NCBI GenBank assembly: GCA_015654635.1
Contig: JAATGP010000035.1
Location: 124,001-188,000, forward strand
Reading direction: 5' to 3'
Length of the DNA: 64,000 bases
Source: Alphaproteobacteria bacterium
GTDB lineage: Bacteria; Pseudomonadota; Alphaproteobacteria; Micropepsales; Micropepsaceae
In this document: one piece after another, positions 9,401-16,863 of the stretch
Layout of the letters: each line of letters opens with the position of its first letter
Position numbering within the stretch: the first letter of the stretch is position 1
Made by a program: the position numbers and the translations under genes
The notes under the pieces: generated by a model
Databases searched by the model: none
Told to the model about the DNA's origin: nothing
What the model saw: the letters and a program-made list of their open reading frames with translations, nothing else

Positions 9401-9733
9401 GTTTCCGTCGGCGCCGCCGTGGGTGGCGTACGCTATCGAAGCTGGCTGCCCGCCTCCACCTTGCATCCCACCATCGGCTCGCATGCACCGCTCATTTGTG
9501 AGGTGTGGGATGGTTGGCGCAAGCGCTCGCTTGGCGGCTGCACCTACCATGTCGCCCATCCCGGCGGGCGCAATTATACCAGCTTTCCCGTCAACGCCTA
9601 TGAAGCCGAAGGCCGCCGCTTGGCGCGTTTCGAAGCCTTTGGCTTTACCGCTGGTGTCTTCGAACCGCCGCAAGAAACCCCCAACCTCGATTTTCCGCAT
9701 ACGCTCGACCTTCGCCGCAAGGTGCGCGGATGA
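6422..9733 (+). CDS. Transglutaminase-DUF2126 fusion protein
   Basis: A large protein of 1103 residues. Residues 1-300 are a transglutaminase-like domain with N-terminal beta domain (HHRTTYRYD) and triad Cys180 (GSGSCRD), His229 (LHAW) and Asp245 (LDPTSG). From about 320 to the end is the DUF2126 region, with conserved blocks such as RLTMGGEPTFVSIDDMDGAE, HTGTGGGNH and LVEFRSFEMPPHPE. ATG at 6422 is preferred over a TTG three codons upstream. It begins an operon; its stop overlaps the next ATG (ATGA). The gene set is a known conserved bacterial neighbourhood proposed to make or modify a peptide; the biochemical role of DUF2126 is not established to my knowledge. Confidence 0.88.
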   Translation: MTIQAALHHRTTYRYDRLITLGPQIIRLRPAAHCRTPILSYSLSISPEPHFLNWQQDPQSNWLARLVLPEKTDHLSVTVDLVAELNVINPFDFFLEPEAEVFPFAYNPEIRKDLKPYLETARGGKAFQQYLAAIPREEKPTTAFLFEINARLQHDIAYTIRMEPGIQSPDQTLDLGSGSCRDSAWLLVQLLRHLGLAARFASGYLIQLKPDVKSLDGPSGTEHDFTDLHAWCEVYLPGAGWVGLDPTSGLFAGEGHIPLACTANPAHAAPIDGALEECEVSFEFDMTITRVVEPPRVTKPYTADTWQAILRLGDYAEDALRDGNMRLTMGGEPTFVSIDDMDGAEWTTAAVGPNKRGLADTLIRRLQKRFAPGGLLHYGQGKWYPGESLPRWAFSLYWRGDGQPLWRDPARIAAERTDYKPDAAAARNLITGIARRLDINPAYAVDAYEDIWYYVGKEQGLAPNVDPLDSKLADPEERARIAKVFSRGINKPAGFVLPVQRWNTKAGRRWHSELWPLRAGRLHLVPGDSPLGFRLPLNALTWLPEADRSYVAPPDPFENLRPMPERDVTRQPYLLHATQAPAWTARLAHVEQDTPVEGATVRTALSVEPRDGRLCVFMPPTESAADYLDLLMAVEDAAAEIDAAIHIEGYPPPHDPRINVIKVTPDPGVIEVNIHPATSWREQVAITEALYEEARLTRLGTEKFLLDGRHTGTGGGNHIVVGAARPDDSPFLRRPDVLRSLIAFWQNHPSLSYLFSGLFIGPTSQAPRIDEARHDSLYEMQIAFDEVPDRDMGHIPPWLVDRIFRNLLVDVSGNTHRTEICIDKLYSPDGPTGRLGLVEFRSFEMPPHPEMALAQTLLIRALLAYFWKTPYHGKLVRWGTSLHDRMLLPHFVWDDFADVITELREAGFAFDAEWYRPHWAFRFPLYGKVQYGGVILQLRQALEPWHVMGEEGAIGGTVRFVDSSVERLELKAEGLVDGRHKILVNGREVPLKPVSVGAAVGGVRYRSWLPASTLHPTIGSHAPLICEVWDGWRKRSLGGCTYHVAHPGGRNYTSFPVNAYEAEGRRLARFEAFGFTAGVFEPPQETPNLDFPHTLDLRRKVRG

Positions 9734-12216
9734 GCAGCGAAAAAAAGCCCGTCGAAAGACGTCAACGCGGCTACGATGAATTGCGTGATGAGAGCGGCGA
9801 GGTTCGTGAGGCTTGGAAGCCGCTGGCGGAAGCCGTGGTGAAGATGTCACCCGCCGAATATGCCCGCCGCCACGACGTTGCCCAGCGCCTGCTTAGCGAC
9901 AACGGCGTCACTTACAATGTTTACGATGAGAATGAGGGCCACGCGCGGCGCTGGCGTCTCGATATTCTGCCCTTCGTTCTCGCGCCGGAAGAATGGGCAA
10001 AGATCGAAGCGGGAGTCATTCAGCGCGCCCGTCTCGCCAATGCTTTGGCGGCGGATATTTACGGCCCGCAGCGCCTCATCATGGAAGGCTATCTGCCACC
10101 GCACATCGTCTATGGCCATCCGCAATTCTTGCGTCCCTTGGTGGGCTTCGAGCCGCCGGGCGGCGTCTTCGTGCACAGCTATTCCGTCGATCTTGCGCGG
10201 GTGGCCGATGGCTCATGGAAGGTGATGGCCTCGCGTGCCGACGCGGTAAGCGGTATCGGCTACGCCTTAGAAAACCGTATTGTGGTGGGGCAGGTCTTTG
10301 CCGATCTTTTTGCCGACATGCGGGTGCAACGCCTCGCCGAATTTTTTCAGGCCCATCGCGAGGCGGTGCAGTCTTTGGCAGGGCAAGGCCGCGCCGTGCT
10401 GCTCTCGCCAGGCCCGCATAACGAGGCTTATTTCGAACACGCCTTCCTCGCGCATTATCTCGACCTGACCTTGGTGGAGGGTGATGATCTCGTCGTGCAT
10501 GATGACCGGGTGTACCTCAAGACCTTGCGCGGGCTCGATCAGGTGGCGGTGATTTTCCGGCGCGTCGATTCGGATTTCTGCGATCCGCTCGAATTGCGTG
10601 GCGATTCCGCTCTCGGCGTGCCGGGACTGCTGCAAGCCGTGCGCGCCAAGAATGTGGTGTTGGCCAATGCGCTCGGCGGCAGCGTGGTCGAATCCCCGGC
10701 GCTGGATGCCTATATGCATGGGGCCGCCGAAGCGCTCTTGGGCGAAGAGCTTCTCATCCCCGATATCCCCACCATCTGGTGCGGCACCGAATGGGGGCGC
10801 GAAGAGGCGCTGTCGCGGCTGGAGCATGGCATTCTGCGCGGGGCCTTCGATTCCCGCCCGCTGTTTTCGCGCCGCTCCTCCGCCAAATTGGGCCGCGACT
10901 TGACGCCCGCTGAAACCATCGCCCTTAAAGCGCGGCTGGAACGGCGCGGTGCTACCCTCGTGACGCAGGATATTGTGCCGCCCGGCGATGCGCCGATCTT
11001 CGCCGATGGCACCTTCACCACCAAGCCGGTCACCGTGCGTGTCTTCGCGGCCTGGACCAAAAACGGCTATCAGATCATGCCGGGGGGCTTGGCGCGGGTC
11101 AGCGATGACGATTCCATCAAATCGCTGTCGCTGCAATCGGGCGCTCTCAGCAAAGATGTTTGGATTCCCACCACCGGTCCCGTCAGCACCTTCAGCCTGC
11201 TGCGCCAGACCAAAGAAGATGTCGCCGTGCAGCGCACCGGCAATTCGCCGCCAAGCCGCGCCATGGACAATCTCTTCTGGCTCGGCCGCTATAGCGAGCG
11301 GGCCGATAATCTTGGCCGCACCTTGCGCACCATCGTACAGCGGCGCGGCGAAGGCGGCGATGGCGCCATGCAAAGCTTTCTCTGCGATTTTCTCCAGGCG
11401 GTGGTGCCGGCAAAACTGCCGCGCAACGACGCGCAATGGCTTCTCACCACGCTGCGCGCTCTGATCGCCGATCGCGCCGCACCCGATAGCCTGCCGCAGC
11501 TTCTCAGCCGTGTCCGCCGCACCGCATGGTCGGCGCGTGACCGCCTCTCGCTCGAGACCTGGCAAACCATCTATTTGATGACCGAGCCGGACATGCTGCC
11601 GTCCTCCGGGCAGATCTTCGGCAGTGCCGAGGCTTTGACCTGTCTCGACCGGTTGGTGCGTCACAGCGCGGCGTTTGCGGGCCATTGCGCCGAGAACATG
11701 ACGCGCGGTCCCAACTGGCTTTTCACCGATCTGGGCCGCCGCATCGAACGCAGCCTGCATCTGGCTTGGCTGGTGGGGCAGATCACGGCAAGTGCCGCAC
11801 TCTCGGAAAGCGAGCGGCTGCGCATTGCGCTCGAAATATCGAGCAGCGTGATGACCTATCGCTCGCGTTACCTCAATGCCTATCACTTGGCGCCGCTGCT
11901 CGATCTCCTGTTGCTCGATGACAGCAATCCGCGCTCCGTGGCCTTTCAGCTTGCTGCGGCTGAGCGCTCTTTGGAGGAGCTGGAGCGCATCACGCCCAAG
12001 GGCCAAGGGACGGCGGCTGTGCTCTACGCGCGGGCGCTGCGAAAAACGACGGAACAGGAGGGTATTCTGGCGGAAATCGCGGACAGTCCCACCGCCTTGA
12101 GCGCCCATCTGGAGCGCCTATCCGCAGGTGTTGCGGGCCTTTCCGATGCCATCACGGATGCGTATTTCCGGCATGCTATTCGCCATCGCACCGGCGGCGA
12201 AAAGCGGGAGGATTAG
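9730..12216 (+). CDS. Circularly permuted ATP-grasp / alpha-E domain fusion
   Basis: An 828-residue protein joining two domains often encoded by separate genes. Residues 1 to about 490 are the circularly permuted ATP-grasp type 2 domain (landmarks: AADIYGPQRLIMEG, LSPGPHNEAYFEHAFLA, NALGGSVVESPALDAYM). Residues from about 510 are the alpha-E (DUF403) helical domain, starting RAMDNLFWLGRYSERADNLGRT. ATP-grasp enzymes join a carboxylate to an amine, so a peptide-bond-forming role is inferred. The start codon overlaps the stop of the DUF2126 gene by ATGA, and two bases separate its own stop from the next GTG, indicating tight co-expression. Confidence 0.88.
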   Translation: MSSEKKPVERRQRGYDELRDESGEVREAWKPLAEAVVKMSPAEYARRHDVAQRLLSDNGVTYNVYDENEGHARRWRLDILPFVLAPEEWAKIEAGVIQRARLANALAADIYGPQRLIMEGYLPPHIVYGHPQFLRPLVGFEPPGGVFVHSYSVDLARVADGSWKVMASRADAVSGIGYALENRIVVGQVFADLFADMRVQRLAEFFQAHREAVQSLAGQGRAVLLSPGPHNEAYFEHAFLAHYLDLTLVEGDDLVVHDDRVYLKTLRGLDQVAVIFRRVDSDFCDPLELRGDSALGVPGLLQAVRAKNVVLANALGGSVVESPALDAYMHGAAEALLGEELLIPDIPTIWCGTEWGREEALSRLEHGILRGAFDSRPLFSRRSSAKLGRDLTPAETIALKARLERRGATLVTQDIVPPGDAPIFADGTFTTKPVTVRVFAAWTKNGYQIMPGGLARVSDDDSIKSLSLQSGALSKDVWIPTTGPVSTFSLLRQTKEDVAVQRTGNSPPSRAMDNLFWLGRYSERADNLGRTLRTIVQRRGEGGDGAMQSFLCDFLQAVVPAKLPRNDAQWLLTTLRALIADRAAPDSLPQLLSRVRRTAWSARDRLSLETWQTIYLMTEPDMLPSSGQIFGSAEALTCLDRLVRHSAAFAGHCAENMTRGPNWLFTDLGRRIERSLHLAWLVGQITASAALSESERLRIALEISSSVMTYRSRYLNAYHLAPLLDLLLLDDSNPRSVAFQLAAAERSLEELERITPKGQGTAAVLYARALRKTTEQEGILAEIADSPTALSAHLERLSAGVAGLSDAITDAYFRHAIRHRTGGEKRED

Positions 12217-12218
12217 CC

Positions 12219-13106
12219 GTGGAATACTTCGTCCGCCATCGCACCGCCTATCGCTACGTTCAGGATGTGTCATCCTCCTGCCATGTGGCGCATCTGTTGC
12301 CGCGGGAGACGCCGCATCAAAAAGTGCTCCAGGCCGAACTCTTATTCGCGCCGCAGCCCGCGCTCGTCCGCCGCCTCGTTGATTATTTCGGCAATATCCA
12401 AAATCTCTTTACCATCGAGGAGGCCCATGCCGTTCTCGAAGTGTCATCCGAAAGCCGTGTCGTTACCGGACCCGCGCCAAGCCTCGATCCGGCTTTGGAT
12501 GTGCCATGGGAAGACGTCCGCGCCGAACTCGAAACCGCACGCGAAGACGATACCCGCGATGCCGCGCAATATCTCTTCGATTCTCCGCTTATAACGGCGC
12601 TGCCGGAGATGGCCGATTACGCCGAGATAAGCTTCACTCCCGGCCGCGGTATTCTTTCCGCCGCCGCAGATCTGACCACCCGCGTGCATCGCGATTTTCG
12701 CTATGACACCACCGTCACCGATGCCTATACCCCGGTCGAAAAGGTCTTTCGCATTCGCGCCGGTGTCTGTCAGGATCTGGCCCATGTCGCGATTGCGGCC
12801 TTGCGCGCGCTTGGGCTTTCGGCTCGTTATGTCAGCGGTTATCTTCTGACCTCACCACCGCCGGGCCAGCCGCGCCTGGTCGGCGCCGATGCCAGCCACG
12901 CTTGGTTTGCGCTGTGGGCGCCGGGATGCGGCTGGGTCGATTTTGATCCCACCAACAATATGCAAGCCGGTGAATCCCATATCACCGCCGCCTGGGGCCG
13001 CGATTATTCCGATGTCACCCCGCTTAGCGGCGTTATTACCGGCGGTGGCGAGCATATCGTCGAAGTCGGCGTCGATGTTGTTCCGGTTACGGAAGAATCC
13101 GCTTAA
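12219..13106 (+). CDS. Transglutaminase-like family protein
   Basis: A 295-residue transglutaminase-core protein with N-terminal domain (RHRTAYRYVQDV) and triad Cys184 (AGVCQDLAH), His227 (SHAW) and Asp243 (FDPTNN). The start is GTG, two bases after the stop of the ATP-grasp/alpha-E gene. It is the last gene of the operon and ends about 40 bases before a convergent GH18 gene. No signal peptide is visible. It is the third transglutaminase-fold protein in 8 kb and is different enough in sequence to be a functional partner rather than a recent duplicate. Confidence 0.87.
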   Translation: MEYFVRHRTAYRYVQDVSSSCHVAHLLPRETPHQKVLQAELLFAPQPALVRRLVDYFGNIQNLFTIEEAHAVLEVSSESRVVTGPAPSLDPALDVPWEDVRAELETAREDDTRDAAQYLFDSPLITALPEMADYAEISFTPGRGILSAAADLTTRVHRDFRYDTTVTDAYTPVEKVFRIRAGVCQDLAHVAIAALRALGLSARYVSGYLLTSPPPGQPRLVGADASHAWFALWAPGCGWVDFDPTNNMQAGESHITAAWGRDYSDVTPLSGVITGGGEHIVEVGVDVVPVTEESA

Positions 13107-13147
13107 GCGAATTGCTGCATCGCCGTGCCCGGAACGCGATCCTATGA

Positions 13148-14233
13148 CTAGCGGCCCAAGAGCACGGCTGCGGCAGCTTCCAGCGCCCGCGACGACAGCA
13201 CGGTGCTATGACCGCAAAGCGGCAGTGTCTGGTCTTTGACGATATGCCAGAGCATGGCGCCGTCTGCGGCATTGCTGTTCGGTCTTGGCGTCAGCGGACC
13301 ATCCTGCAAGCTCCGCTGCAGCGCATAGGATTTGTGCAGAGGATTGCCGAACTGATCGGCCGCAATCTTTGCACTCTGACACGTTGCGGCGGCATCGTTT
13401 TGGACCAGCGTCGCCCCGCCCCAGCCCTCGGGCGCAATCTCGAAACCGATATTGACGGCCACGTGTGCCGGGAAAAGATCGCGATAAAGCATCCAGGACT
13501 TCACCGGGTCATAGCGCGCTACGCCGGCGTCATAAGACATCACGTTCACCAGATCGATTGTGCTCGCGGTATAGCGGTCGCGGAAGACCAGCCGCTCGCG
13601 CCCGGCACTCCCGCCCGCCCGGGAAACCTGTCCGCCGCAAGCTGCGTTGCCGGTGGCGGGGGTGCAATCGGCGCCGGTCGACCACGCCGCCAGCGATAGC
13701 AGCTTGCCGCGTGCAGCTTGGCGCAAAACCGCAATCGCCGCGCGGTACTGCGCCACCACTGGCGGCGTAGCGCCATCGCGTTCGTAATCGACATCGAGGC
13801 CATCAAAGCCCATAGCATTCACAAAGCGCGTGAGCGCCGCGGTGATTGTGCCGGGCTTGCCGCGTTCGGCGGCCAACGGCGCCCACGTCAGATAGGTCGC
13901 GCCACCAATGGCCAAAAGCACCCGCGTGCCATGCGCCTGTAAGGCTTGTATCTGCGTTTTGATAACATCGGGTGGCTCGGCAAATTGTAAGCCCGTGCCG
14001 GACCAGCTTTTCCCGTCCCACGAAAAATCCGGCCGCGCGAACGCCACCACCACATGGCTATAGGCGGGGTTTGCCGCTGACAGCGGCTTTGCCTCGGCGG
14101 AAAGCCAACTTGGATAATAACCCACAAAATTGCGCCGCTCTGCCTCGGCGCTTGTCGCCGCCGCCAGCGACAAGAGCAGCGCCGCGCCAAACCGCAGAAG
14201 AACCCGGCTGCCGATTGAGGAAAAGGAAAACAT
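13148..14233 (-). CDS. Secreted GH18 family glycosidase (chitinase-like)
   Basis: A 361-residue exported protein: basic start, hydrophobic signal segment (LLRFGAALLLSLAAATSAEA, cleavage near residue 31), then a TIM barrel. The GH18 active-site signature DGxDxDxE is present as DGLDVDYE (residues 144-151, with Glu151 as proton donor). Strand motifs SHVVVAF, VLLAIGG and VNVMSYD fit the family. Likely substrates are chitin-type or peptidoglycan-derived N-acetylglucosamine chains. No carbohydrate-binding module is seen. Convergent with the transglutaminase operon. Confidence 0.85.
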   Translation of the reverse strand: MFSFSSIGSRVLLRFGAALLLSLAAATSAEAERRNFVGYYPSWLSAEAKPLSAANPAYSHVVVAFARPDFSWDGKSWSGTGLQFAEPPDVIKTQIQALQAHGTRVLLAIGGATYLTWAPLAAERGKPGTITAALTRFVNAMGFDGLDVDYERDGATPPVVAQYRAAIAVLRQAARGKLLSLAAWSTGADCTPATGNAACGGQVSRAGGSAGRERLVFRDRYTASTIDLVNVMSYDAGVARYDPVKSWMLYRDLFPAHVAVNIGFEIAPEGWGGATLVQNDAAATCQSAKIAADQFGNPLHKSYALQRSLQDGPLTPRPNSNAADGAMLWHIVKDQTLPLCGHSTVLSSRALEAAAAVLLGR

Positions 14234-14459
14234 CGCATGGCCTCATAGCGGCGTGAGGGAGCTTTGCAGGATCACACAGATACAGACGCAATAAAGCCTT
14301 CCCTTGCGTTCCACAATCTTTTGGGCGGCCCCGAGAAAACGGCGTTATGAAGTGCTAATTCACAGGTGTAAAACCGGATCGCCGGGACGGCCAGGAACCC
14401 GCGGGCGCGCGCGCAAGGCAGCTCATAGTCTGAACCCACAGGAAAAAAAGGATTCTCTC

Positions 14460-15284
14460 ATGGCCACGATCACCACCAAAGACGGCACGCAAATTTTCTA
14501 CAAGGATTGGGGCAAAGGACAGCCTATCGTTTTTCATCACGGCTGGCCGCTATCTGCTGACGACTGGGACGCCCAGATGCTCTTCTTTTTGCAACATGGC
14601 TATCGCGTCATCGCGCATGACCGCAGAGGCCATGGCCGCTCCACCCAGAGCGATACTGGCAATGACATGGACCAGTATGCGGCCGACGTTGCCGAGCTTG
14701 CGGCCCATCTCGATCTGACCCATGCCGTCCATATCGGCCATTCCACGGGCGGCGGTGAAGTGGCCCGTTATGTGGCCCGCTATGGCAAAGGCCGGGTCGC
14801 CAAGGCGGTGTTGATCGGTGCGGTGCCGCCGATCATGGTCAAATCCGCCGCCAATCCGGGCGGCCTGCCGCTGGAAGTCTTCGACGGGTTTCGCCAGGCG
14901 CTGGCGGCCAATCGGGCACAATTCTATCTCGAGGTTCCGTCGGGACCGTTCTACGGCTTCAACCGTCCCGGCGCGAAGGTCTCGGAAGGGGTTATCCGCA
15001 ATTGGTGGCGCCAGGGTATGCAGGGCGGCGCCAAGGCGCATTACGATTGCATCAAGGCCTTCTCGGAAACCGATTTTACCGACGATTTGAAGGCGATCGA
15101 GGTGCCCACGCTGGTCCTCCATGGCGATGACGATCAGATCGTGCCCTATGCCGATTCCGCACCCTTATCTGCCGCTTTGCTCAAGCACGCCACGCTCAAA
15201 ACCTATCCGGGCTTTCCGCATGGCATGTGCACCACCCATGCCGATGTGATCAACGCTGATTTGTTGGCCTTTATCAAAGGCTAA
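14460..15284 (+). CDS. Alpha/beta hydrolase, non-heme chloroperoxidase type
   Basis: A 274-residue cytoplasmic alpha/beta hydrolase. The start [18 protein letters not shown] and the nucleophile elbow GHSTGG with catalytic Ser match the cofactor-free haloperoxidase/esterase family. The acid (GDDDQIVP) and the His (FPHGM) are near the C terminus, and the oxyanion segment FHHGWPLS is present. ATG at 14460 is preceded by AGGAAAAAAAGG-like purines; an upstream extension to 14304 is not supported. The natural substrate is unknown; family members are usually esterases. Confidence 0.87.
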   Translation: MATITTKDGTQIFYKDWGKGQPIVFHHGWPLSADDWDAQMLFFLQHGYRVIAHDRRGHGRSTQSDTGNDMDQYAADVAELAAHLDLTHAVHIGHSTGGGEVARYVARYGKGRVAKAVLIGAVPPIMVKSAANPGGLPLEVFDGFRQALAANRAQFYLEVPSGPFYGFNRPGAKVSEGVIRNWWRQGMQGGAKAHYDCIKAFSETDFTDDLKAIEVPTLVLHGDDDQIVPYADSAPLSAALLKHATLKTYPGFPHGMCTTHADVINADLLAFIKG

Positions 15285-15609
15285 GTCCGTCGCCTCTGCG
15301 GTCGCGCCGTAATGGCGCGTCCGTAAGGCTATTCTTCGCCGCGCAGTGGCGCTCTCTGCCGGAGAAAACTCAGCGCGGGCGCTCGTCGGTTCCTCAACCT
15401 TCGTTTGAACGGATTCATATAGTGTATGCCTCGGGATCCTTCCCGCAGGAGGGGGGGGCTGTGAGGGATGAGAGCCTCGGCCAAGGTGGGCGCGGCAAGA
15501 TGTCCGGCGGGCATTCTTGCAGTACAAAATGCCCCGTGGGAAGCGCTTGACTTGCATAACGCAGCCGCAGACTGTAAGCGCTGTCAAGAGATCAGGGAAA
15601 GAGACGACA
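15285..15609. promoter_or_regulatory. Promoter region of the cellobiose operon
   Basis: A 325-base gap without a convincing gene. It contains a possible -35 (TTGACT near 15547) and two AGCGCT-centred palindromes: AAGCGCTT at 15541-15548, and TGTAAGCGCTGTCA at 15573-15586, just upstream of the Shine-Dalgarno (AGGGAAA near 15594). The layout, one site overlapping the presumed -35 and one downstream, is typical of LacI-family repression. Confidence 0.5.
15573..15586. promoter_or_regulatory. LacI-type operator candidate (copy 1 of AAGCGCTGTCA)
   Basis: TGTAAGCGCTGTCA, an imperfect palindrome with the central CG typical of LacI-family sites. Its 11-base core AAGCGCTGTCA recurs at 23935-23945 and 24314-24324 upstream of the sodium:solute symporter gene. 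Confidence 0.55.
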
Positions 15610-16863
15610 ATGGAAGCGGCGCACGCTGTCTCGCGTGCGGTTACGGCTGCAGATTGGGCCGGCCGCATCCGCGCGGAACTGACGGGAAATATCCTGCCGT
15701 TCTGGCTGCGGCATGTTTTGGATCGGGCGCATGGCGGCTTCTTCGGTGAAGTCGCCAGCGATTTGACGGTGCGTGCCGACGCGCCGCGCGCCTCGGTGAT
15801 CAACGCCCGCATTCTGTGGACCTATGCCACGGCGGCGCGGCAGCTTGGTCCGGAATGGCTCGCTCCCGCCGAATGGGCCTTCGATTATATTTGCGCCAAA
15901 TTCTGGGACCGCGAGCAGGGCGGCCTGTTCTGGATGGTGGATGCTACGGGCGCGCCGCTCAGCCCGCGCAAACAGACCTATGCCCAAGCTTTCGGGATTT
16001 ATGCCCTCAGCGAATATTACCGCGCCACGGGCGACGACGAAGCCCTCGAGCTGGCGCAGAAGCTCTACGCCTTGATCGAGGAACACGCCTTCGATCCTGT
16101 CTCTGGCGGCTATTTCGAAGCGCGCGGCAGAGCCTGGGAAGAGCTGGAGGATGTCCGCCTCTCCGATAAGGACCTCAACGCTCCCAAATCCATGAACACA
16201 CATCTGCATGTTCTGGAAGGTTACACCAATCTCCTGCGCGTCTGGCCCGATGAGGGCCTGAAAGCCAAGCAGGCCGCGCTGCTCGCCACGATGATGGATC
16301 ACATCATCGATCCCGATACAGGTCATTTTAAGCTGTTCTTCGAGACCGATTGGAAATCGCTCAGCGATCACATTTCTTTTGGTCACGACATCGAAGGCAG
16401 TTGGCTCCTTTACGAAGCCGCCGAGGTTTTGGGTGATGAGGCTCTGCTGGCGCGCGCCCGCGCGATAGCGATCCACATGGCCCGTGTCAGCCTTGCGCAA
16501 GCGCTCGACCCCGATGGCTCCATGCTGTTCGAGGCCGATGGCACCGGCGAGATCATCGATGGCAAAAAGCATTGGTGGGTGCAGGCCGAGGCGGTTGTCG
16601 GCTTCTACAATGCTTACGAATTGACCGGCGAGGAAGCGTTCCGCGAGGCGGCATTGGCGGCCTGGCGCTATATCGAAGAGCATGTCGTCGATCGCGTCCA
16701 CGGCGAATGGCACGCCAAGCTCAGCCGGAACGGCATTGTCCTAACGGAAACTGAAGATTCTGACGCCGTTTTGGTGGGCCCTTGGAAATGCCCTTACCAC
16801 AACGCTCGCGTCTGCTACGAATTGCTCAATCGCTTGGGGAGGAGTGAAAGAAAAACGCCATGA
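15610..16863 (+). CDS. AGE-family epimerase, cellobiose 2-epimerase-like
   Basis: A 417-residue (alpha/alpha)6-barrel protein of the N-acylglucosamine/cellobiose 2-epimerase family (cytoplasmic, no signal peptide). Conserved blocks are MNTHLHVLEGYTNL, SFGHDIEGSWLL, HWWVQAEAVVGF and WKCPYHN near the C terminus; they include the His residues used for proton abstraction. Cellobiose 2-epimerase converts the reducing glucose of cellobiose to mannose. ATG at 15610 has AGGGAAA about 10 bases upstream. The stop overlaps the ATG of the GH94 gene (ATGA), so the two are translationally coupled. Exact substrate is inferred. Confidence 0.82.
   Translation: MEAAHAVSRAVTAADWAGRIRAELTGNILPFWLRHVLDRAHGGFFGEVASDLTVRADAPRASVINARILWTYATAARQLGPEWLAPAEWAFDYICAKFWDREQGGLFWMVDATGAPLSPRKQTYAQAFGIYALSEYYRATGDDEALELAQKLYALIEEHAFDPVSGGYFEARGRAWEELEDVRLSDKDLNAPKSMNTHLHVLEGYTNLLRVWPDEGLKAKQAALLATMMDHIIDPDTGHFKLFFETDWKSLSDHISFGHDIEGSWLLYEAAEVLGDEALLARARAIAIHMARVSLAQALDPDGSMLFEADGTGEIIDGKKHWWVQAEAVVGFYNAYELTGEEAFREAALAAWRYIEEHVVDRVHGEWHAKLSRNGIVLTETEDSDAVLVGPWKCPYHNARVCYELLNRLGRSERKTP

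Noticed and set aside
10267..12108. 613-residue antisense frame opposite the ATP-grasp/alpha-E gene
   Set aside because: Shadow of a real gene; low-complexity composition rich in Arg, Gly and His, no motifs.
14304..14459. N-terminal extension of the alpha/beta hydrolase
   Set aside because: Basic, non-conserved residues; family proteins start at the MATITTKDG position.
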